Counted from the first letter of the stretch, positions 24,481 through 37,942 are shown. The stretch is DNA of 64,000 nucleotides from Brasenia schreberi (GCA_036023115.1 JAYKKT010000087.1:10927001-10991000); one strand, 5' to 3'. Notes: generated by a model not told the origin, from the letters alone. Program-made: numbers and translations.

Positions 24481-25873
24481 GTTTTCCACAACTCCGCACG
24501 AAACTACGGTCTCACTTAACGTACTTTATTCCGTCTCCCATAAATCAAAGTCAAGAGATCGTTTGGGTTCCTCTCCCTCCGTGCGCGTCGGTGGTCCCCT
24601 CTCTCTGTTTGTTTTCTCACTCCCACTTTGCTTCTGCTTCGCTCCATACCGGTCACTCCCGTCTTCCGCGCACCGAGGAGATGCAGGCCATGAGCTCTTC
24701 CCGAGCCAGAACCGCCCGATGGCGGCACTCGCGTTAGAGGTTTCCGATGAGTAGTCGGACAGATTAGGAGGCAAGAGAAATCGGAAATCCTATCCGTCCG
24801 CCCTTCCTTCTTCTTCTTCGTCGTCATTCATCATTGTAGTGATTATCTGTCTTACACCTGGCTTACTTCTCCTTATGCGCGTTATGCTGGCAAGTCGTTT
24901 TGTATTTTAGATTCTCTCTCTCTCTCTCCGGGACTGCAGATCGGAGAGACTTAAGAAGATGAACGGATTTTTCCTAAGATCCGGGAAGAGAAGGAATATT
25001 TCTCTCCTTGATCGCGTTAAATTTTGCTTATTTTGTAGACATTTTATTGTTTATTTTAGATTTGGATTTCTTTCGTTGTCTTTTGAAGGATTACGAGGGT
25101 TCTCTGCTTTTGCGGACCGGGAGTCTGTTTTATCATTAGTAATTGTGGTTTTTTGCGTGGTAATTGTGGTATTTTGAAGGATTCCTTTCGTTTGATTTTT
25201 CTTTTAGGAGAGGGAGAATGTTTATTTTATTGGATTTTCTTGTTTTATCTAATTATATATTGACTTGCTTTTGCTGTTATTCAGAGGAGTTGGTTAATTA
25301 CCACAAAAACCAACCAAATCATGCCTGCCTTCTCTTACAGTTAATAAGCACCAAAACTAACCAAAACCTTTCTTACCCTAAGCAGGGACTAACTGTAGCC
25401 CGCATGAATTCTTAGTCGCCATTGCTCTCGATCTCGTACTCATATTTAACTCCAAGATCATGATTTATGTTTCCGAGGTCATTTGTGCGTCTTGTTAGGT
25501 GTTCACTATTTAATGGCTCAAGTGTAAGCTTCATATAGTCACCTCCTCAAATGCCAAAACACTCTCATCTTATCTTTACAGTACCCGTCGCAAATTATTT
25601 ATAATCTTGTTAACTATTCGGTCTTTTCTTTTACATTGAGATTGATGAATTCTATTATCTTCGTTTTCTTGTTGTTCATCTTGTGCCGCTCGTAACTCTT
25701 TGAGATCGTTTGCTCTGTTCTGCTGTGGGCATAAAGCAAATCCTTCTTTTGGTGTGATCATCTTTGTTTCTTGGCATCTGTGTCCTAATGCACCATGGTT
25801 AATTTCTCTCTTGTCCTGCATAGGGATCCCACTAAATGATGTAGACCCCCCCATCCGGCTCCCCCCCCCCCGC

Positions 25874-25874
25874 C

Positions 25875-25924
<50 letters not shown>
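25874..25924. repeat. (CT)n(AT)n microsatellite
   Basis: Compound array following a C12 run, immediately upstream of the tandem duplication at 25921. Confidence 0.95.
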
Positions 25925-25926
<2 letters not shown>

Positions 25927-26203
25927 CGTGTGAGTGTGTGGCAGGAGGAGTAAGGTTGTAGCTGCGATTATGAGTTTGACATCAGTTGACATTTTCTAAT
26001 TATACACAAAGAGCCGTATCTAATGTTATCTGCTTGCATTGTAAAATCGAGCATTATCTATTATATATTGCGTGTGAGTGTGTGGCAGGAGGACTAAGGT
26101 TGTAGCTGCGATTATGAGTTTGACATCAGTTGACATTTTCTAATTATACACAAAGAGCCGTATCTAATGTTATCTGCTTGCATTGTAAAATCGAGCATTA
26201 TCT
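25921..26203 (+). repeat. 144-bp tandem duplication
   Basis: The unit starting ATATTGCGTGTGAGTGTGTG at 25921 begins again at 26065 and stays almost identical through GAGCATTATCT (26203). The visible difference is GAGGAG against GAGGAC. It lies in the presumed leader intron of the TRM gene. Confidence 0.95.
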
Positions 26204-27164
26204 GTTAATTATTGCTAAGTTTTCTTTATAGTTTTGGTAGAGAAGAAAACTGTTGATTTTGTCATTTCTTGCCTCTTTTCATCTTAATGCTGAAACGCTT
26301 TTTTTGGAAGTCGTTCTTATCTTTTGAATATATATTGCTATACTTATTCATTTTTTATGGAAAAGGAATAGGTTAGTGGCCATTTTCAACTTTTGGTTGT
26401 TCGTTCTTTTCTCTTATTGTTCCCGCTGCTATCTGCCAAGACTTCAATTCGTCAGCTAATCTTGTCTGTCTCTAAAACCTATATATATGTATGTACATAC
26501 ATACATATGTGTGTGTGATGATGGGTGGAGTTTTATGCTTTCCATGAGAATGATCAGAATAATTATGTGCTTTTCTTTTTCAGAAGCTTTTCTCCTTTTC
26601 TTGTCTTGTAGAGTTCCACCGTACGAAATACACATGTACTGTCTTATTCTCTTCAGTTTAGCCGTCACTCAGTCTTGAAGACCTCAGTTATACCATCCTT
26701 TCCAGTTTTAATAATACCGAAGTGCTGTATTGGACATCTCAATTCTTAAATTTCTTATCTTTGGGATCTACCATTTTACGAATATCGTGACATATGCCAT
26801 TTGCTGTAAATATTCTCCTTTTTGTAATGTCCCCTTCCAATACCTTGTATCTTGCATCAATACGTTTGTCTTTATGTCGGACTGCTGTTGCATTCCAGAC
26901 ATTAACGCTCTACTCGTCATTTAGCTGATCCTTTCTTCTCTTTCCTATTTCTCTACGGTTTCCAAGAGCCCCAAAAGATGAAGGTTTCTTTTGGCGTTTG
27001 CATATTCTAGTCCAGCGCTTAAAGACTTGGAAGACTTAGGAGGTTGACTCTCTCTCTCTCTCCTTCCATTCATTGTTGATGAATGTTTTCTTGGTAATCA
27101 GGTGTGTAGACGGCTGAATTTCAACGGGAGAAATCTAAGTCACCAAAACTCATGTCCAGGATGT

Positions 27165-30100
27165 ATGGGAAGGATGGTTAGCTTGTTTGACTTGAATTTG
27201 GGGGTCTCAACAAACAAAATGCTTACTGAAAGGCCTCATCGTGATGGTGAGTTACTGCTTGCTGTTCTGTAATTTTTCTTGGTGAAATAAGTCGGGTTAG
27301 ATAACTTAGATTGAACTTAAGGCCTTGCAGTTAGAGAGGGCGGCTCCTTTTTATGCTAAAGGAAATTATATACCAGTTGTGTTAAATGTCCAACTGCATT
27401 TCTTTACTGTTATGGTTACAATACGACAATTTATGTTCCTGGATGGCTGATGTATCAGGATTGGATCTTTCACAAAATTGGCTGGAGCTCTCAAGCAACA
27501 CGCTGCAACCTTCTGAGCATATAGAAGACAAACCCGTGTGTATTTTGTCTCTGTGTATCCAGCTGAAAATTTGAATAGATTTTTCTACTTAATGATGTTC
27601 TAAAATTTTCTTTTGCTAGTGTTAAGAAATTGTCTCGGATGTTTTGACTTGTTCTGAAATTCTTTTGGTAGATTTAAATAAACTATTTTATGGCCAAAAC
27701 ATTGTTGTGGTTGAAGGTGAGATGGTTAAATTTTATAATACCATAAGCATAGGCAAGAAAAGCTGATGAACGTTTTACTTCTATCAGTGTTATTTCTGGC
27801 TTAGATTCCAGGGGTAGCTCGAGTTGGTTTCACTAGGTCATGTATTCATCCTAATTTGTGCATTGTGTGGTGAGCAGATATCACATGAATCAAGGTGTCC
27901 TTTAAACAATGTTGCCAGTGGAACACCTATGAAGATGCTTTTAGCTCAAGAAATGTCAAAAGAAGGGGATTCTAAGCAAAAGCCACCCAATGTTGTTGCG
28001 CGACTAATGGGTCTTGATGCTATTCCTGCTCTTGAACCATTATACCAGAGCGAGAGATCCCAATTTTCTCCAGTTTTTGAAAGGAATAAATATGAAGGCT
28101 ATTCAAGGAGCTCTAAAGAGAAATATCATGAAGAACATCACTACATTCCCATCCAGGTAGATACCACTCCTCCAGAAACCAGTATCAGACGCCAGCAACA
28201 CAGAAACGGGCTGAAGGAAAAACACTCGCTGCCTGCGATACGGTCTCACTGTTTTGTTTATGAAGAAGAAGAATGTAGAGACGTTCATGAAGTTCGGCTA
28301 TCATCAACAAAGGAGAGATCAAATAACCAGTCATTGCAGAAAGTATCGTACAATGACAATCTTGATGAGAGAAAAATGGATCTTGTACGTCAAAAGTTCA
28401 TGGAAGCAAAGCGTCTTGCCACCGATGAAAAGCTTCGCCAGTCCAAGGAATTTCAAGAGGCATTGGAGGTCTTAAGTTCCAATAGAGAGTTGTTCTTGAA
28501 ATTCCTTCAGGAACCTGCATCCTTATTTGCCATGGGTCTCGACAACTTGCAATCCATACAATCTATTCCACCACAAACTCAGTCAAAGCGCATCACAGTG
28601 CTGAAGCCTTCGAAGGCAGCAATAGAAAATGGTTCATGGAAACAACTGAACAGCAGTAAAAGAGTTGTTACCGCAGAACTGAAGAATGACAGACTTCATA
28701 GAAATGGGGAAACGGAGAATCGATCTACAAAGAAACACCTAATTGAATCAAAGGGACCAAACGAGAATGTGTCACCTTGGACCTCTACTTTTGATCAACA
28801 AAGTATTTGTTATGTTAGACCACAGGGAGAACCTGATAACCTTTCCCATCTCACAAGGATAGTGGTCTTAAAACCTAGTCAGCGGACGGTCCAGGATATA
28901 AGAACGGTGGTCGCTTCTCCACCACCTAAGCCACACAGCAGAGCCTCACATAGAAGCACCCTGGACAGGTTCATGGATGCTTCGGCAGATGAAAATAAGG
29001 ATTTGCCGGTGAGGGAGATAACCACCCAGATGCATGAAAGCACGAGCAGCCATTCACTGCACTCATCAAGTGCCAGAGAAGAGCCATTGTTTTCATCTGT
29101 GTTATCAAATGGTTATGTTGGAGATGAGAGCTCGCATAGTAGATCAGAGAACGAATATGTAGGTGGCAATCTTAGTGACTCAGAGGTCATGACTCCAACC
29201 TCACGGTATTCGTGGGATTTTGTCAATAGGTGCAACTCCTATTCATCTTTTCTTAGTAGGGCATCCTACTCGCCGGAGTCATCAGTAAACAAAGAAGCCA
29301 AGAGACGGCTTTCGGATCGCTGGGTATTGATGGCACATGGTAATAAAGAAAGACAGTTACGAAGAAGCTCAAGTACATTAGGCGAAATGCTATCTATACC
29401 TGAACTGAAAGAGTCAACAAATTTGGTAGGGGATACCATTGAGGAAGTTGTCGGCACGTCGAGAAGCAGATCACATGCTGAACATGGAAACGAGCGTAGT
29501 TGCGTATCTTCTAGTAAATTTACAGATTTCTCTCCTAAGAGAAACGTGTCGAGATCAAGATCAGTTCCAGCTTCTTTGAGAACGTTTGAGACACTACGGA
29601 AGGAAGATGAGGCGAGAAAGTCTGAACAGCCGAGGCCCATTGCAAAAGTAGAGAAACCAAAGAACGCAAAGTCATTCAAGGGGAAACTTTCAAGCCTGTT
29701 CTTCTCCAAGAATCAGAAAACAAGCAAGGAGAAGTGCGATCCAGTTCCCTTGCTTGGGAAAGCCCAAGCAGGGAAATCCTTGACCACGGACGTGTCGAGG
29801 AGTGTCCCTCAGCGACAGCTAGCAACTACTAGCAATTGTGGAAGCAGTTCATCTCCTTTATCAAATTCACATGAACAATGTATCACTGGCTCTTCATCTT
29901 CTCCAATTATCGAACCCAAAGATGACCGTGTTATGGAGGTAACTGTTCTAAAGTATTTCTTTTATGAGCCACATATACCCCTTCCTCTCTCTTTCTCATC
30001 TTTTTTTGATATAATGTCTTAGCGTCCCCTATTGTGTATCATAAACCTATGATGCACGAAGTTAAGTGAAAACAAGTGAAGCATCAAAGTCTTTCTAGAA

Positions 30101-31220
30101 TGTTGTACGGGTACGTGTATTTGGTCTATGCACCAGCCTGCATAATGTTGTATTTTTGGATTGAATTTCCAGCTTATGTTTATTTATGGTGACTGCTTTC
30201 CTTGTGTAGGCAATCTCGAGTCAAACAATACCCAAATCACGAGAACGGTTGTTGAACCAAGAACAACCGAGTCCAGTCTCGGTGTTGGAACCACCTTTTG
30301 AAGATGAATCTCCTAGACCACCTGTCATGGAAAGTAACATTTCAGATCATCAAGGTACTTTATTATATTACAATTGCTTAAGGTTCTTCTCTTCACTGAG
30401 TATATGTTTAGTTCCTGTTCCATTCCCTAAAGTGAGCCACAGAATTCTTTTCCTCAAAACAGGCACAAGGCGGATATCTTTACTTGATTCAGTAGCCGCT
30501 ACATTTTCTTCGGGTGATCCTAACTTGGAAGATAGCAGACTGGCAGATAGAGGGACAGCAGGGGAGGATCCTGCAACCGTGGCGGACGAACACAAGCAGC
30601 TCCTCTTTGTGCAAAAACTGATCGCAGCTGCTGGCTTGGACGGACCATATCCCTTCACGGCAGCCATTTCTGATCAATGGTATTCATCAAGCGGCCCATT
30701 ATACCCTTCCTTGCTGGAGAAGCTGAATGAGCAGGACAAGGGCTTCAGTGCTACTAACACCAAGGATGCAGTAAGTGGGGGGACCAAGTTGCAGCAAGTG
30801 TGGTTGGAAAGGAGGCTTCTCTTCAACTGCGTGAATGCAGCCCTGCTAGACATTGGACAGCTTGCTTTGGATGTGAATCCATGGTTGAGGATGAGGAGTG
30901 GAACCACGAAAGGCGTGGTGCCATCCGGCAGTGCCTTGGTAGAAGAGGTATGGAGACGGCTGAAGAAGAAATTTGCGGTGGAGGAGATGGTCGTCACATT
31001 AGGAGCAGCAGAAGGCAGGGATTGCGTGGACAAGCACTTGAAGAGAGAGTTGGAAACCACTGGGTCGGATTGGACGGATCTTCATTTAGTCGAGATCGAC
31101 GGTATTGGGAGGGAGATGCAAAATGGTGTCCTTAATGATTTGATAGAGGATGTTATTTCTGATATTATGCACACTTGCTGCCATAAAATCTTTCATGTAA
31201 ATCCGGTTTCTACCTTGTGA
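27165..31220 (+). CDS. TRM (TON1-recruiting motif)/LONGIFOLIA-type protein with DUF4378
   Basis: Plant-specific protein of the TRM superfamily; members bind TON1 and the PP2A regulatory subunit and set cortical microtubule arrays and organ shape. Exons: 27102-27246, 27459-27535, 27878-29938, about 30210-30354 and 30463-31220, in one frame; 1040 residues if counted from the Met at 27165. The true start may be further upstream, because the exon is open from 27102 (VCRRLNFNGRNLSHQNSCPGC). Features: CMGRMVSLFDLNLGVS at the N-terminus, a motif typical of this subgroup; TPMKMLLAQEMSKE; the diagnostic VARLMGLD near residue 93; FQEALEVLSSNRELFLKFLQ; RITVLKPSK and RIVVLKPSQ; SRYSWDFVNR; and a C-terminal DUF4378 from about residue 815 with VWLERRLLFNCVNAALLDIG and VLNDLIEDVISDI. 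Function of this paralogue is inferred from the family only. No break was seen. It converges with the tetraspanin gene. Confidence 0.88.
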
Positions 31221-31362
31221 TACAGGAGGAAAACTGAATAAGGTTAATTAATGAGGAACACATTCTTTGCCCTTCTTTCGGTTCCTTTTTGCCCCGTTTG
31301 TAGTTTATGTATCCAAAAAATAATCCGTTCGTAAATATGTTTTATGAACAAGAAAATGCATA

Positions 31363-31452
<90 letters not shown>

Positions 31453-31661
31453 CAAAATGATGGAACCGTTGTGGATGAGGCTGCAATGCTTGGATAAATG
31501 AGAGGGGACTCCGGTAGAACAGTCACTATATTTACTGCACATGAAAATGGCAACTATACTGCTAAAAGAAATATTTCACATCAATTCAGGCTACGGTTTT
31601 ACATAGACAGCACACTGATTTCAAGAATTTCCAAGCAGTCAGACAACACAGACCACTGGAT
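31221..31661. other. Shared 3' flank between convergent genes
   Basis: 441 bases separate the stop codons of the TRM gene (+) and the tetraspanin gene (-). It must contain both 3' UTRs and includes the (CT)n(AT)n array at 31365-31447. Confidence 0.7.
31365..31447. repeat. (CT)n(AT)n microsatellite
   Basis: About 34 bases of CT followed by about 49 of AT between two convergent 3' ends. Confidence 0.95.
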
Positions 31662-34600
31662 TTACATGATAGAACACCTTCCTTGGTCTTCCCCTCTGTT
31701 TTGCATCGCTTGAGATGCTTTTGGATCTATTCCACCGTACTCGAATTCACTCGGGTTCAATCGATACTGCATACAAGGAATAGGCAAATCAAACCTTTCT
31801 CATAAGCTAAGAATACCGATTTTGCATTCAAATACTTGACAATCAAAATATGCGGAGAGAGAGTTAAGAATAACAGGAGATGGAGCAATAATACATTTTC
31901 TCTCATCCTTGTACTCCAGGAATCAACGCGGTTGGTTTTACTATGCATTGAGGTTGAAGTAGTGACATGAGCTCCTTGGTGTAGCAATGGTTCCCTACAG
32001 TTAGTCCTTGCAAGATAATCATCATCATCACTGTCGTATTCTGCTCTTCTTCTTGGAACCATTGCCCGGAGAATCATCGCCAACAGCAAAGAAAGAGCCT
32101 GCGTGGGCAAAGAGAGTATCTCTTTGATGAATTGAAAAAAAAAACAGTATCTTCCATGATTATTGGTTCCACTTTATGGACTCCAGAGAGAGAAGCGAAC
32201 TAATGATGGAACTGAAATTACAGTAGAACAAAAGAAGTCATTTTTTACCCTAAAAGGCAGGAATATGGTTGGGGGCATTCTATCCATTTTCCCTTCCATT
32301 TGATCGAATGAAATCTTGTTTGCATCTTGTTTAGGAGCTCAATAGAGACCAAGAATCCATGTAGCCGGACCCACTTGGTGAAGGAGAATGCTGGGCTTTT
32401 GGTTTTGACTTGTTTAGAAGCTGGGCATCAGAGAGAGTTATGGAATTGTAGAAATCAAAACCTTCATCAACTGGAGTTTGAAATTGTTTCCTTATTGCGC
32501 AAAATACAGATGATCCATCTCAGCCACTCAGCTATTTCTCCTCGATTCCTGATACCTTATAAATTCTTCTCACATAAACAACCACTGCAGACTAGTTTGA
32601 CTCACCTGCAACCCGATTCCTCAATGTCACTGCACCACCAGCTCCCAAACAGAACTTGAAGTTGAAGCAACTCTAGCAAAGCTATCTCCAGTATTTGCCA
32701 TCAATATGAGTTCCATATCAATTGCTTGAAACAAATCCATGTAGCTAATCAGATAGATCACAGGTTTCATAATAAATGCTTGCAAAAGCTATATTAGAAG
32801 GAAATGGCCACTCCATTGTGTCGCATCTGGGCTCTGCATGTCACTCAGTTCAGTCACTCTTTTTTCCCATCATTGTAGGCATATCACTACAGGCTGCGTG
32901 GGGACCCTTTTGATCAGGGTGAAGGGGCTACCTTCATGTGTGAACAAGTGGGCTTGGACCTAGTCTCTTAGCTTAGCAGAGCTCACTAGGCATGCTTAAA
33001 TGTATGGAACTGAAGTAAACTAAACGATGTCCTATAAAATATGAGGTCCATGACACTCAGTAGTCAGTAGGTTTACATTCACCGGGCAACACGTGAATAT
33101 TGCCAATATTCTTAAAACATCAAAACCTGTTTGCAACGTCCAAGGATCATATCCTACCAAACAAGCACTTCTGTGTATATAACGACTCCACTTAAATAAT
33201 TTTGTTCCTCATCATGATCTAAACAAAATAACACCACCAACTTTCATTCTGCGCATGCACGCGCGCACACACACACACCCCTTGCAACCACCACTTTCTC
33301 CAAGAAAACCACCTTTCCCACATATTATAGTAATTTTCTTCACTGACACTTCCCAGAAACATTATTTGTGCCCATGACTCAAACCCACGAACCTAAAAGT
33401 CACGTGCGCCTCACCCCCACCCCATCCCACCCAAAGTATCAAGAAGGCTACAGGGAACTAGGATAGAATGATCAAGTGTTGAAAAAAGAGATCTATTTTA
33501 AATATGACGACCATAAAAGTGGATACAGCACAAAAGCCAAATTGGAAAATCAATGTCAGATAGCTAGAAATGAAATCACAGCAAAAAACTACTAACGAAA
33601 CAACACATAATCAAGATCAAGATGGGAATTTGAAGAACCCAAATACAGCAAACGGTCTTTCTTATAGAATGATCCAACCCGTGAGATTCCTTTAACAACA
33701 AACAGATGATGTGAACTGCTTCATTGAAGTAAACCAACAGTAGAATTACCATATGTAAGATAACCCCAATAAAACCATAACCTTTCTTCTTAAACAGACA
33801 CTGGAAGGGAAGGCATTTTTCTTTTCATTAACTGAATGTCTATAGTTTGCCTAAACGGAATGCAAATCAATGAAGCCTAAAGCCTCTTCATAGTGTTAAA
33901 GTTTAGGATTCTTGGAGGTATCATTCTACTTGCCTTGGCCTCAGGAGTCAGGACTAAGAATTCGACTAAAATAGACCCTCAGTTGGATCACTTGGAACTG
34001 CCACCCAAACTAGATCGGAAACCACCCTATAAGTATAACAAATTAAAACTGCATAACCATTCACACCACAAATACAACTATGATGGGTGCCACAGTTATA
34101 TGCTGCACTAAGGTTGCATAACAATTCATCATATCGGTTGAGGAAACCACAGTTATATATAGCATAAACACGACTGTACGTGGCTAGTCAGAGAAAAATA
34201 TTCCACATTAGAATTGAAATTATACTGATGAGATGAATAATACTTTTATGTAGAAAAGTGAGTATGCATGACATGAGCTGAATTGGTTGCAAAGTGTTGT
34301 GAAGGAAAACCAGAACTGTTCATACAAATGAAATCCTACGAAGTTTAAGAGACACAAAAGCTTACCTGAATAATGATCACAGACAGGCCAACACCTTTAC
34401 AGATATCAAGATTATCTTCCAAAAACAGAATTAAGATTGTCAAATTCTCCTGTAGGGTCATCTGGAATATCTGCAGAGAGAAGAAATAGAATCAACAGTG
34501 AAACCTGAAGAAAAAGTGCATGCCTAAAAGCAAAAACATGTACTCAACAACAACTAAGCCTTTTCCCATACTAGATGGGGTCGGCTACATGGATTCTTTG

Positions 34601-37538
34601 TTTTCAAAGAGCCCTATCATGTGCCATGTTAGCAGTAAACTAGATCATTCTTTATTATTTCCTTCCAACACTTTTGTGGTCATCCTCTACCTCTTTTAAT
34701 ACTTTCAAAATCTAGTTTTTCATGTCTTCTTACACGTTCTTCTTTTGATCTTTTTTCTATATGTCCAAACCATCTTAAACGATATTCTCTCATTTTATCA
34801 TCTATTAGTGACACTCCTAATTTGTTTCTAATAACCTCATTATATATGGTCTTCCTTGTATGGCCACTCATCCATCTCAACATCTTCAAAAACATGTACT
34901 GATGGATACAGTCACTTTTTCCCAATCCTTGTTGAAAAGTATATCACACACCAAAGCAGTTTCCAGCAGAATAAGGACAGTTGTGAGCAATGTATACTAA
35001 ATCAGTGGTTAAGGGTATGGATTATGCACGAAGGAGATGCTTGATTTTAGTAAAGCTTAATTTATGCCATTATATGCTAAAATATTTCGCAAGACCAGAG
35101 CTAAAAATTGTCATATACAGGCATATGGTTAGTCACTGCAAATTGTACTATTAATTCCACAAAAGGCTACGTAGTTCTATAAAGTAAAAAAACAGGAAAG
35201 AAACAAACAGCTTCACAGCACCGGTTGATCCATGAACACATATCAAAAAGGAAAGAAACCGAGCAAGATGAAACAAAGGTTCAGAGAAACGTCAATAGTA
35301 TCAATATCGGGAACCCCATGCAAGTGAAAGTCTTGGAATCAACTGCCATTTCAGGAACGCCATGATAAACTGAAAATGCTGGGAATTAGTCATGTAAAGA
35401 GAATCTAGAACTATGGGAAACCATATAGAAATATAACAAAATTAACAATGGAAAAATGGAATAAGCCCATCTTTCTTTGGATGTCTCGTAAATTTGCTAG
35501 TTTTATTTATGTGATCTATAAAACATTGCTATATTGTCTAGGAAATTTATTTATTTATTGACTTTTTTGGTTTCTACCTATGTAAGGGATCAGTCTTCAT
35601 GGTCGGTCCCAAGCCTGGATAAAAAAGGAGGGTTACGTTAGGCTTCCGACAGTCAGTGTAACCATGAATTCTACAAAGCTTTATGTAAACAAAGAATCCG
35701 CCGACTCCATTTAGTACTCCATTTAGTATAGGAAAAAGCTTAGTTGTTGTATTCACTTTTTTGGTTACAACACAAAGCCGAAGCAAGGTAAACACACAAG
35801 GACATCGAACTCACACCCTCAGTCTCTTGGAGTCGAGACCCCTTGCAGGTGGTAGGAAATTTATTTACGTCTATCTTAAGTAGAATAGTATTTATTATGC
35901 AATATTGATTCAGTTATTAAAATAAGAAATAGAGGAGACATATTTTCCAAAGCCATCATCTTCCATGACCACCAGCTCTGCTACCAAAATACCACCGTCA
36001 TTACCACTCCACCACCACTGCTACTGCTACCAGTTATCACCACTACCACCACCGAGGACCTGACCACACAGCTGCCACCACCCATTGCAGCTTCTCTCCC
36101 CCACCACTCACTGCCACTCATTGCGCATCCTCACCACTATCATCTGCTGCTGCTACTACCATACTCTTCATCCACCATCACTATTCATGATCGTTCATCA
36201 CTACCACTACCACCGATCACCACGGCATCTGCAGTTGCCTTCACCTTCACGATTAAAAATCAGAATATGTGGAAGAAAGATGTGACTTGTTGCATCTCAA
36301 AGAGCTTTGTTAGCAGTAAAAGTTAATGGGTTCCTTCTATCCGTCCTACCATACGGCATGGACATGTCATCAATTACAATCTAACATTAGCACCTAACTC
36401 TTATAAGGTTCACTGCATCCATTTATATTCACAACCATTCATCGTTCAGTTCAAATGCATCATGCAGAGGAGAACCACACACAGCCTTGTCTGCACTGAA
36501 CCCTATGCCAGATAAGGTACTTTGTAGTTTGTTCTCTTCAAAACAATCCAAAGAAGCCAATCTTACCAACTAAAAAGTTGCTTATACCATTTCAAATGAT
36601 CCAAATTATAAATTCCCAATGGATAAACTGAAGGACAGAAAACAATTGTGAAGTAGGATACAAAGCATAGGCAGCAACCATTGACAGTCTCTGTAGAAAT
36701 ATGGCCAACACACGTAATCAAGCATAAAAGAGCGCCAATACTCATGAAGGAGTAGATAAACCTGTAGCAAACATCAAAAGCTGTTACAAGGCAACCATCA
36801 TGAAAAACAAAAGAAGAAAAACAGATCATAAAGTACTACATGCAACTATATTGATGATATTACATAAAAACAGCCAATAAAATCATTTTCGAGTAAGTCT
36901 TTTCAAAGGTTCAGGAAACGACAGCTTGTTCACTATTATAATGACCAACAACATCAAGAATCTCCTTGTGGAAATAAAGAAAAAGTGGCTGAACTTAAAA
37001 CTTTCTCTTTCATGAACTTAAAACTTCCATTTCTATGAATAGTGGTATGTACATGTATTGATGCAATAACTGTCCAGAAAACGATTCAAGACGATACCTA
37101 ATCCAAGCACCAATATCTTGCTGCTTAAAAAACATTATTTCCAACTAAGAAAAGAAAGATCAGTGTAAAGATTTCTTCAAATGGATGGAACCATAAAAGA
37201 TACTAGAAGCAGTTACCAAGGATCTGGAAGCTTCTTAACGTTGAAATTAAAACCAGCTTCAAGTCCAAAGGGTGCATCTTCCAGAACCTTGCCGGCCAAT
37301 ATATCATGAGATTTTCAACAAATTCACTATTCTCTTGAAATTTTGAACCATACAACCTCAGCATGCTAGACTGATCACTTTCAGGCGAAGGTGCTGAGGG
37401 AGGAGCATGATGTTGGTGATCCCAGTGGCTCAGCATCCAAATATAATAAACAATAATTGCCACACCCACAAAAGCTTGCAGGAAATTCAGAAATTTCAGT
37501 ATGAATGCTAGAAAACCTCTACACACTCTGGAACCCAT
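31662..37538 (-). CDS. Tetraspanin, TOM2A-like (TET18/19 type), with two frameshifts; possible pseudogene
   Basis: Four-pass membrane protein related to plant TOM2A/tetraspanin-19; family members organise membrane protein complexes. Exons recognised: 37538-37217 (MGSRVCRGFLAFILKFLNFL, first membrane segment, ending in KKLPDPW), 36761-36662 (FIYSFMSIGALLCLITCVGH...NGCCLCF), 34470-34366 (IPDDPTGEF...NLDICKGVGLSVIIIQ), 32098-31895 (ALSLLLAMILRAMV, EYDSDDDDYLAR, DSWSTRMREN) and 31766-31662 (YRLNPSEFEYGGIDP...GRCSIM, stop). The Cys-containing RCSIM end resembles TOM2A, which ends RCTIM. Two single-base frameshifts interrupt it: one base lacking near 37309 (VENL to HDILAGKV), and one extra base near 34429 (LNS to FLEDN). 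No clean exon for the membrane segment between CCLCF and IPDDP was found; sequence directly after 36662 (SYFTIVF...YNLDHLKW) is only vaguely like it. Either sequence errors or a decaying gene. Confidence 0.8.
34546..34895 (-). mobile_element. RTE-type LINE 3' fragment in a tetraspanin intron
   Basis: Minus-strand translation gives KMLRWMSGHTRK, IYNEVIRNKLGV, MREYRLRWFGHIEKRS and SIKRGRG, followed by the conserved RTE 3' end (CATACTAGATGGGGTCGGCT near 34570 on the plus strand) and a short TTG-type tail. It is 5'-truncated and lies in the same orientation as the host gene, in the intron 34471-36661. Confidence 0.9.
35580..35745 (+). mobile_element. Short RTE 3' end fragment
   Basis: Ends with ACAAAGAATCCGCCGACTCC and then TATAGGAAAAAGCTTAGTTG, the same terminal sequence as the LINE at 8836-9336 but with a small internal duplication (ACTCCATTTAGT twice). 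Confidence 0.75.
35755..35855 (-). mobile_element. tRNA-derived SINE copy
   Basis: On the minus strand, a B-box-like GAGTTCGATGTCC follows a diverged A-box region and precedes GCTTCGGCTTTGTGTTGTAAC and an A-rich tail, matching the SINE copies at 49350 and 56830. Confidence 0.55.
35960..36225. repeat. CAC/CTG-rich imperfect trinucleotide tract
   Basis: Imperfect ACC/CAC/TGC triplets (CCACCACCACTGCTACTGCT and similar) run for about 260 bases inside a tetraspanin intron. The open frame within it is low complexity and not a supported protein. Confidence 0.7.
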
Positions 37539-37942
37539 TCTTTCAGAAGATCAATTTCCTAGCACAACAAATCCATTCTGACGTCAGAATTAGGTTAAGG
37601 TGCAGGCAAAAATAGCATAATATTGTTACATAATCTTTTCAGAAGATAAAGAGACAAAAATGCAACAGCAAAGAATAAAGAAGCTAATATAAACTCAAGC
37701 AGAAACATGACACAATGAGCATTGGAACTATTCCCCGAGCATCATATTAAGCTGTCATCACCAAATTCTCAGAGGAAAAATACAAGAGAAGGCTATACTA
37801 TTAGAGTACAGCTTCTTATCATTTTATAAACCACCAGAATGAAACATTGACATTTTAAGATATAAAATACACCAAATATAAAAAATTACCAAGAAGGCTA
37901 TATTTTTTTTTGTTACAAAGGTAGGCCAAATTCCTTCATAAC

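Noticed and set aside
29266..29709. 147-codon antisense open frame within the TRM exon
   Set aside because: Shadow of the long coding exon on the plus strand.
36085..36285. His/Ser-rich open frame in a triplet tract
   Set aside because: Low-complexity CAC/TGC sequence in a tetraspanin intron; no domain, and other frames look equally coding-like.
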